A stretch of DNA of 64,000 bases from Darksidea phi. Its lineage: Eukaryota; Ascomycota; Dothideomycetes; Pleosporales; Lentitheciaceae. This document shows positions 57,421 to 64,000 of the stretch, in pieces (position 1 is the first letter of the stretch; every line of letters begins with the position of its first letter). The stretch is from the NCBI GenBank assembly GCA_030770425.1, contig JASJFT010000094.1, forward strand, positions 62,001 to 126,000. Reading direction: 5' to 3'. Below the pieces are notes generated by a model. It did no database searches. It was not told where the DNA came from and saw only the letters and a program-made list of their open reading frames with translations. Made by a program: the position numbers and the translations under genes.

Positions 57421-57916
57421 GATTTTCGAGAACTACAAGTGTGATCTTAAGCGAGTGAAAAATATTGTTGCTATGTCTCCCACCCCTATTGTCTTGGGAA
57501 CGAAAGGTGATTGGAATTTTCGCTGTGCTGGCAATCGAAGCGCTGGCATACAATTATTGATAGTTTGTAATCAAATTGAACAAGCTTTTGCTCAAGTGAC
57601 TCAATAATCTACGATGATGACTTGCTGTGGCAGTCACGTATTTACCGACTCATTTTCTCTTTCAGTCATTCCTATGTGAATTGACTCAAGTAATTCAATT
57701 TCTCGGGATGACTGCTACAGTAGTCACGTAACCACTGAGTCGCAATTCGATTCACTCACTCCCTCTAGAGCCATTATAGGATATAAAGCGCGAAATCTCA
57801 CCATAAGTTCCTTCTTCACTAAACATCAATCTTCAAAGCATTCCATCAAAGGCATTTCAAAAAGCCCCCGCTCCCGATCGTACGTCTATAGATAGTTCAC
57901 TACGTCAGAAAAGACC
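57421..57916 (+). promoter_or_regulatory. Intergenic with core promoter of the small 57917 gene
   Basis: TATAAA at 57782-57787 is followed by a CT-rich stretch and ACATCAATC-type leader (57815-57850), a typical fungal core promoter, 130 bp before the ATG at 57917. Upstream are two imperfect repeats of a segment containing CAGTCACGTA (near 57631 and 57719). Confidence 0.4.
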
Positions 57917-58236
57917 ATGAACATGCCAACAAACTCAGTCACGGCAGGCGCCCAATATCTAATCGGCAGGAAGATTATGGTAAGGGTAACCCACTGGGCA
58001 AAGCAGTGCCAACGATTCCCGTTCGGAAAGGCGGGAGTCATTAGTCAAATGAATGGGTACTAGAATCCGCATTAGAGGACGTCGTGTCTCAAATATTAGA
58101 CGCGAACGACGTAGACGAATGGGCACACCTGCGGCTACAAACAGAGGCCAAAATGAATGCCAACAAAGTATCGAGAGGTTTTCAAGAACCTAATGGAGCT
58201 GAAATGGGATATTTTGAAAGAGAATGCCATCGATAG
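57917..58236 (+). CDS. Small helical protein candidate, two exons, possibly frameshifted
   Basis: Exon 1 (57917-57979) reads MNMPTNSVTAGAQYLIGRKI and one more Met. An intron of 65 nt (57980-58044, GTAAGG...CATTAG) joins it in phase to exon 2 (58045-58236), giving 84 aa with the helical stretch LESALEDVVSQILDANDVD. After MNANK the alternative frame is more protein-like (YREVFKNLMELKWDILKE, then DSEEEANVYGNKLVKCEV, ending at 58288), so one inserted base near 58170 may have truncated a gene of about 100 codons. No signal peptide, no recognised family. The promoter-like context supports expression. Confidence 0.4.
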
Positions 58237-58288
58237 CGAAGAAGAGGCTAATGTGTATGGAAACAAGTTGGTGAAATGCGAAGTTTGA

Positions 58289-60568
58289 GAGTCACTACGT
58301 AATCTTTGCTGCGTAAGCTCAATTTGGTAGAGAAGGAGCGAGTGCGTTGCGTAGATCACGATTGGGTCCTAAAATGATTGGAGAGTAGAAAACGGGATAG
58401 GGAGAGCTCGAAGGGATAAAGCCTTGTGCGAGGAAAAGAAATGTATTTGGGGCTGTTAGACAAGAATGATGAGCTCATTATAACATAAAGAGTAAGACTT
58501 GAAGCGGGCAGGGGAGCTATGCGGTCGGTTAGATGGAATCTTCAAACGCTAGAGAGTTTGAATCGGGCATGTAAGAGCATCGGCTATCTAGGCCATGTTC
58601 AATAAGGCAAGTAGTGGTTGGTTGTTCCAATAATGTCTGCAAACTTCTCCCATTGACCTAGTACGGTTTCATTTGTCGCTACTGTTATGCAATGTTGTTA
58701 GTGAACTACCAGTACCTTGAGATATGTCGCACGCACCAATCAGCTGGCCGGCTCCAGTGAGGAAATTACGGGTACCTTATAGGCCATTATGGCGGATGTT
58801 ACTCTGATTCTTGGTCGTGATAACAGGAATGAATAATTCGATTATGGATAATGTATATGATGCTCCATACTTGATCTTAATCATAGTGCATGCAGTCGTA
58901 GCACAGGCTCAAAGGCGCAAGTTGATCTCCAACCCACTGCTGCAATCGGCACGTACACCTATATATATCCACTACTTCTGAGACCTATTTTTCGTATTAT
59001 TAAGTCTCACCTCCTCCAACCGGCATGGCGAAAGTACGATTCTCCCGCATAGAAAACCTAAACAGTATTCAAGACCGCGGAAAACTGCAGTATAACTACC
59101 TTGAAGGATATTGAGACAGTTTTTGAAGCAGTGATGAAGAAGAGGGGCTTGATAGAGGCCTCGTCTCCGCAATGGAGAGGTCCAGCGTACATATTTTCTG
59201 GGCTGCTGAAATGGCTAAAGTGTTTATGTATCATCTGATCACTCAGTACTCCGTAACGTGCATTTCATTTTGGATGTAGATCGAGTTAGTCATGTCTAGG
59301 CACGTACGATCCTATTTCAGCATTTGGCATACTCGGAGGACTTGCTATCTCTCAGCCCTATTTTCGAATGAGGTTTTGGTCGTTACATTCCGTAGACGTT
59401 CCTCATCAAGCGACACGTATCGCGAAGGAGGCGAAAAATTGCAGCTATTGTACTGTCGGTATTAGTCGGCACTCAAACACTCTTGTAATCACCCGTCATA
59501 AAGCAGTCACTATCCATACGCTTCTATCAAATTAGTCTTTTAAATGATCAGGCAATAATTCGTTTGAGATGGATACGCCGAACGGCAAAACTCATGAATG
59601 CCATCTTTCATTAGGACAGGACGGGAAATGGCTAACGCTAAGGGCCTAAACTCGTATTGTTACTATTCTTACATTGAGTCTAATATCAGTATCTTCGGAT
59701 GCATATAGGCAAATGTTGACCAAGTCATCTGGCTTGAACTTGCAGATAGGTGTTGTCAGTAGAGTAGTTGTTGGTATACCGTACATAGCACCCTAGCTTC
59801 GGTAATTCTCTAGGATATTTGAGGCTAGTAACAGTGATGCAAACTGCGCTCGGGATTATATGCTCCTGATTGCTCATGCCTACGGATCTAGCATCTGCCG
59901 GCGTGCCTTCCAATATCAAACCCCCTAGCCACCTCTAAGATTGGCTAAGTTTCTTTTCGTTCTTATATGAACTGCAAGGCTTGAGCTGCGATTCATTTTA
60001 TCTCTCCTGTACGCGCACGAGATGCACGTATTCTGGGGTCGTTGAGGGAGTCGTCGAATCATCAGCCCGGGAATATAATAGCACCTACCACACCAAGACT
60101 TCAACTGGAACCTTGAATAAATGACAGTACATCTATTGGCGAGACTCTGCAGTACCCCGCCCTCCCAAATATGTGATGTAAACTATTCAAATTCTACCTT
60201 GTAGCTAGACACCAATCCTATCTCAGACCACCACCTTCGACCTACCTATTTCGGCTTCCCGGTGATTACACCTCCAGTTAATCTTAGCAACATTGTCTAC
60301 ACATGCTTGCTGCATATGCTGTGTACTGTTATGGGAAAGAGGTAGCACGGAGCTCCGATTTAACCGAAAACGGGGCGTAAATCTGGGGCGCCTGAATCGG
60401 AGGAAAGCTGAGTTGCCTTTGAGAAGATGAGCTCCATCTTCTCTTGATTGAAAAGCTACAAGCTGAAGATGTATAAAAACTCGGAGGATGTTTCCCATCT
60501 TTGCACCTTGTCCGTTAAGCACTGGAGCCTTTCCCTCTGCGACACTTGAGCACACTCAGCGCGGTAAC
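58289..60568. other. Gene-poor region with AA9 promoter at its right end
   Basis: About 2.3 kb in which I find no supportable gene on either strand. Composition is normal, with CA and TG present, so this is not a RIP block. TATAAAA at 60472-60478 lies about 90 bp upstream of the AA9 start codon and is its likely core promoter. Confidence 0.5.
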
Positions 60569-61553
60569 ATGAAGACCAACGCACCGCTCTCTCTATTCGG
60601 GCTTCTCGCCTCATGGGCTCACGCACACTGTTCGTCATTACTCCACCACCAAAACGGTAAGGATTTAAGCATGGCTTATGTAGGAGACAGACATCTTCTC
60701 CCACCTCATCCTCAACGGAGAGGTGACGCCCGAGTTCAAATATGTCCGCAACGTCGCCTCAGAGCGGGGCTTTGGCTACGCCGAAAACGACATCTGGGGT
60801 CAGGTTCGCCCTGAGGAGGACTTTAACAGCGAGGCTATGGCATGTGGTCGCGAAGCGGCCAAGTATGCTACCACAACCGAGACGATGGATGTGGTCGCGG
60901 GCCAGGAAGTTGGGTTCCACGTCTCGAAGCGGCTAGAGGGGACTACGGTAAGGAGAGCATCCTTCCATCCCGCCATGTCCTCGGAGACCGTATATGATCT
61001 GACGAGTCTTAGTTTTATCAGATCTTCCACAATGGGCCCGCGCAGGCGTATTTGGCGCGCGCACCGAATGGTGATTTGGAGCACTTCAACGGCACGGATG
61101 GGAAGTGGTTCAAGATTGCCAGTATCACAGCAGCGCATGACACCACGCCTAATCCCGACTACTGGATCACGTACAAGAAGAAATCAGTACGTTATTCTAT
61201 CTACTTATATGACCACAAGTACACGATACGCTAACAGTGGTGCGAAGGTGAACTTCACCATACCGAAGCTTACACCCCCGGGCAAGTACCTCCTCCGCAT
61301 CGAACAATTTATGGGTAACCAGTTCTACGTCAACTGCGCACACGTCAACATCATCGGCGACGGTGGAGGACATATACCTGAGGACTATGCGTATGCGACA
61401 TTCCCGGGCACATATAAATATGATGATCCTGCGATCATTCTAGACTATGCTGGTATCTGGAATAAGCCTGGGGCTTTGCTCAAGTATGTCGGGCCTGGGC
61501 CGGCCGTTTGGACGGGTGAAACCGTTAAAAGGGAGGTAGAATTCAAGGCATAG
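60569..61553 (+). CDS. AA9 lytic polysaccharide monooxygenase (formerly GH61), secreted
   Basis: This is a copper enzyme that oxidatively cleaves cellulose or related glucans outside the cell. Exons 60569-60629, 60691-60947, 61022-61186 and 61248-61553 give 262 aa. Introns are 61, 74 and 61 nt. Intron 1 uses the rare donor GTTCGT, chosen because it joins the signal peptide MKTNAPLSLFGLLASWAHA directly to the mature start HYIFSHLILNGEV, placing the required N-terminal His at residue 20. The second copper His is in TIFHNGPAQAY, and the axial Tyr lies in QFYVNCAHVNIIG. Cysteines in MACGRE and VNCAHV form the usual disulfide. VNFTIPKLTPPGKYLLRIE is the standard family core. No CBM1 domain. Confidence 0.92.
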
Positions 61554-61739
61554 TGGGCGTACTTGTCCCCACGCTGCAGGCGCTGCTGAAGCGCGATCTG
61601 ATCTTGAGGGAATGAGTTCTCGTCCTACAATCTTATATCGACTGGTTGCACAACCCATAGGAGTTATGAAGTCTTTTTGTGAGTTGATGGTACTCGTAAT
61701 ATTCTGATTTTCATCGAGGCTCGTACTCTCAGTATCATC

Positions 61740-62986
61740 TCATGTGTGCATTCTATCCTCAAACACGTCGTCGTTCTCGAAGAAACCCGCTCCATCCTTG
61801 GTTGTTGCGTTCAGCCTCTCAAGTATGTACTCTCCAGCGCCTATAGGTGGGTACTTCGGTTTCTCACCATCCTTCAAGCAAGTCGGCAGCGTTTCCACAA
61901 CTTCTTCATAGTTAATGGAAAAGAAGAAAGGCACACTATACCTCGCTTCCATGCTCCTATTGACCACCCTGTGCACAGTAGACCTGTAAAGCCCATTAGT
62001 CCATCGCATGAGAAAGTCTGCGACATTGACGATGAAAGCGTTAGGGATCTGTGAGGCGATGTGCCATCGACCGGAAGGTTTAAGGATCTCGAGCCCGGGG
62101 GTAGAGGAAGCGAGGAGAAGAGTGAAGCATTCGTAATCGCTATGAGCACCAAGTCCAATCTCCTCTTCATTTGAAGCTGAAACAATACTGATAGGCTTCT
62201 GCGTAGCTTTAGGCGGCGGGTAGTAGAGAAGCCGAGCAATGCCTCCTGGGTGCGTCGTCATACGATCAAAGTGGTTCTCTGGTAAGCCGAGAGACAAAGC
62301 GAAGAGGCGGAAGAGATGGCGCGCAAGGTCAAGTACCTGATCCATGAATCAGTTATTAGGTACGCATGTGGAAGTAAGATTTATGAACTCACAGCACCAT
62401 AGTACTCCCTAACACCATCATAAAATCCCGGTAAATCGTCTTCCATTGGCCAAACGTTTGCCTTCTCTTGACTACCATCTAAGTTTCTATACTTCCCATC
62501 TCCACCTGTTCTATCTAGCCCCTCTTCGTATCCAAAATTGAAGCCTTCCTTGGTCTCTGCATCCCCTGCAAGTGAGGTGTACTCACTCGGTTCCCACCCA
62601 TATCCATACTTGCTCTTCTTGATGTGCAACTCTCCTTTCTGCTCTTTACTCAATATGCCAAAGAATCTTTCCGCCTGTTTCAGGATGCCAGAAAGCGTGG
62701 AGGCCGGGATACCATGATTGGTGATGTAAAAGAAGCCAGATGTTGTGCATGCGGCTCGAATCTGGCATGCTACCGCTTGTCGGTCCGCAAGAGCTGAAGA
62801 AAAAGATGGCGAGATATCAATCACAGGGATGATGAAGTTGTTATCTGTTACAGTACTCTTCGTCGCCAAGCGGGACTCCAGGTAACTCGTGGAGCGCGCT
62901 TCCTGCTTTGTGACTGAATCCCGTTGATGAGGCATTCCCACACCGACCGCACCGCTTCGATATATGTTTAGAGTTCGAGTGTGCAC
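61740..62986 (-). CDS. 2-oxoglutarate/Fe(II)-dependent dioxygenase (DIOX_N plus 2OG-FeII_Oxy)
   Basis: Exon 1 (62393-62986) and exon 2 (61740-62336) flank a 56-nt intron (62337-62392) and give 396 aa; a start at the second Met (62935, MPHQRD) giving 379 aa is more likely. The N-terminal DIOX_N domain reads IPVIDISP and GFFYITNHGI. The catalytic jelly roll has iron ligands H263, D265 (AHSDYE) and H320 (VHRVV), and the 2-oxoglutarate pair R330/S332 (RYSVP). Relatives oxidise small molecules, including secondary metabolites, flavonoid-like or gibberellin-type substrates; the substrate here is unknown. Convergent with the AA9 gene, 186 bp between stops. Confidence 0.92.
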
Positions 62987-63434
62987 CTTTTGATCAATAT
63001 AATTTGATGATTGTTGAGACGTGGCTAGACGTAAGTCGTGAGGAACGTGGAGTAGTTGTGGTCCTCGGCTGCACTTGCCTAACTAGGGCGTGTCACGTAG
63101 GGTAGGGCCTTACATCAGCGCCGTCAACATTTCGCTGTTCTACACAGTGGGCCGTAAGGACATTTCACCGAGATCGCATGACAGTCAATGAAGTGACCCG
63201 AAAGACTTTACTTGCCTCTAGGTAGCACCGCTTATGAGACGGTCGCTTGAACCTCGCCGTGGGGCTGATGTGGCAGCCAAGCAGACGCAGCCTGAACACC
63301 GCGTACGGCGCCCTCTACGCTTCCTCATACTCACCGCTCTTACTATTCTATCGACTAAATACAGCGCCGTCTCTAAATTGTTCTACAAACGACACCTTTA
63401 AAAGCGAAGATAAAGTCCTGAGTAGCTTCGGAAA
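62987..63434. promoter_or_regulatory. Divergent intergenic region
   Basis: 448 bp between the dioxygenase start and the ATG of the broken regulator. It would hold both promoters. No clear TATA element. Confidence 0.35.
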
Positions 63435-64000
63435 ATGTCGACGCGCACTAAACGGAGCACGGGTTGTAATACATGTCGCCGTCGAAAAGTGAATGTGAGC
63501 ATTTCTAACCAGCTTTCTCGTCGTTAACGCTATATAGACGACCATCCACGAATTGGGAACAATCCGCCATCGCCCGCTTCATGGCTCATTTTGTTGAAGC
63601 TACATCGAACTCTACGCCGGGATACATGGAGTTTCTCCCCCAGATGCTCAAGCGGAATTTCGGAGTACACGAGATGCTTTCTTAGCTGTTTCTCTAGTCA
63701 ACCTTGGCAATGTCTCGGGGATGCAGGAGCTGCAGGTCGGGGCAAAAGTGCATTATAGACGAGCTTTACAAGTGCTTCAAGCTGCTTTGAACGATACGGC
63801 GACTGCGGCAACCGACAGCACCCTGTCGACCGTTGTTATCCTGCAGATGTACGAGGTAAGTTTCTAAACGAGCAGATTTTGTGCGTGTATAGGATCAGTC
63901 TGTGGACTAACGGGAGTAGGTCATCGCTGGGACCATCGCTCCCACAGGTGCAGCTGATCCTCACGAGAAAGCGACAACGGCGCTACTCCGTCTGCGAGAG
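63435..64000 (+). pseudogene. Truncated Zn2Cys6 regulator, 5' part, runs off the window
   Basis: The start MSTRTKRSTGCNTCRRRKVN matches the first half of a Zn2Cys6 cluster (C-x2-C-RRRKV), but a donor GTGAGC follows at once. After the acceptor at 63538 the sequence reads RPSTNWEQSAIARFMAHFV, typical of the middle homology region, so the other four cluster cysteines are missing. A frameshift then occurs near 63640, because the family-like continuation (AEFRSTRDAFLAVSLVNLGN to STLSTVVILQMYE) lies in another frame. A donor GTAAGT near 63856, an acceptor near 63920 and VIAGTIAPTGAADPHEKAT follow to the edge. Loss of the cluster and the frameshift indicate a decayed gene, unless unusual splicing rescues it. 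Confidence 0.6.

Noticed and set aside
20941..58300. General excess of introns with length divisible by three
   Set aside because: About 11 of the 20 introns I modelled are multiples of three, above the expected third, but the sample is small and some choices depended on frame; only the three stop-free cases are reported.
60657..60690. 34-nt intron (GTAAGG...GACAG) as first intron of the AA9 gene
   Set aside because: It is shorter than any plausible fungal intron and would insert CSSLLHHQN between the N-terminal His and the conserved IFSHLILNG; the GTTCGT donor gives the expected mature N-terminus.
20759..64000. tRNA and rRNA genes
   Set aside because: I looked for A/B-box patterns and found only isolated partial matches inside coding or AT-rich sequence, with no foldable tRNA.

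Overview
The window is genomic DNA of a filamentous ascomycete (Pezizomycotina), most likely a dothideomycete such as a member of the Pleosporales. The evidence is short introns (about 45-80 nt, GT...AG, with CTAAC/CTGAC branch sites), Zn2Cys6 regulators, an AA9 polysaccharide monooxygenase, a CorA-like protein with a fungal STAND-type N-terminus, and long AT-rich blocks in which CpA and TpG are almost absent, the signature of repeat-induced point mutation (RIP). The class-level placement is an inference.

Layout. (1) Positions 1-20758 are one RIP-destroyed retrotransposon nest without genes. A Ty3/gypsy element on the + strand (1-3694 plus 14242-17640, with its 3' LTR) is interrupted by a second copy of the same family on the - strand (3695-14241, two LTRs, 5-bp target duplication). 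Fragments of a different chromodomain-type gypsy element follow. (2) 20941-27237 is a metabolic island: a PEP-mutase/isocitrate-lyase-family lyase and a fused aconitase-family hydro-lyase are divergently transcribed from one promoter, followed by a secreted metallo-beta-lactamase-fold hydrolase and a small membrane protein. (3) A short RIP block with an AAAT microsatellite (27397-27957), a Zn2Cys6 regulator (28279-29841) and another repeat with a poly-T end (30230-31275) come next. (4) 31445-44817 holds poorly known lineage-type genes, a dead phytanoyl-CoA dioxygenase, DNA-transposon debris, a putative surface protein and a small secreted Cys-containing protein. (5) 45417-56665 is gene-dense: two large uncharacterised proteins, an HSPA12-type Hsp70, and the head-to-head housekeeping pair SF3a60 and FAL1/eIF4A3, both spliceosome-linked. 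(6) 56666-60568 is gene-poor, with one overlooked 84-codon candidate gene. (7) 60569-64000 holds an AA9 LPMO convergent with a 2-oxoglutarate dioxygenase, then the broken 5' half of another Zn2Cys6 regulator that runs off the window.

How the genes may work together. The clearest functional unit is the lyase/hydro-lyase pair at 20941-25013: a hydration step on an alkyl-substituted unsaturated diacid followed by retro-aldol cleavage is the expected logic. The two enzymes share a promoter with two CCAAT boxes. SF3a60 and FAL1 share 243 bp of promoter and both act on pre-mRNA. Gene models with introns were built by hand from splice signals and reading-frame continuity. They close exactly in frame, but no transcript evidence was available.
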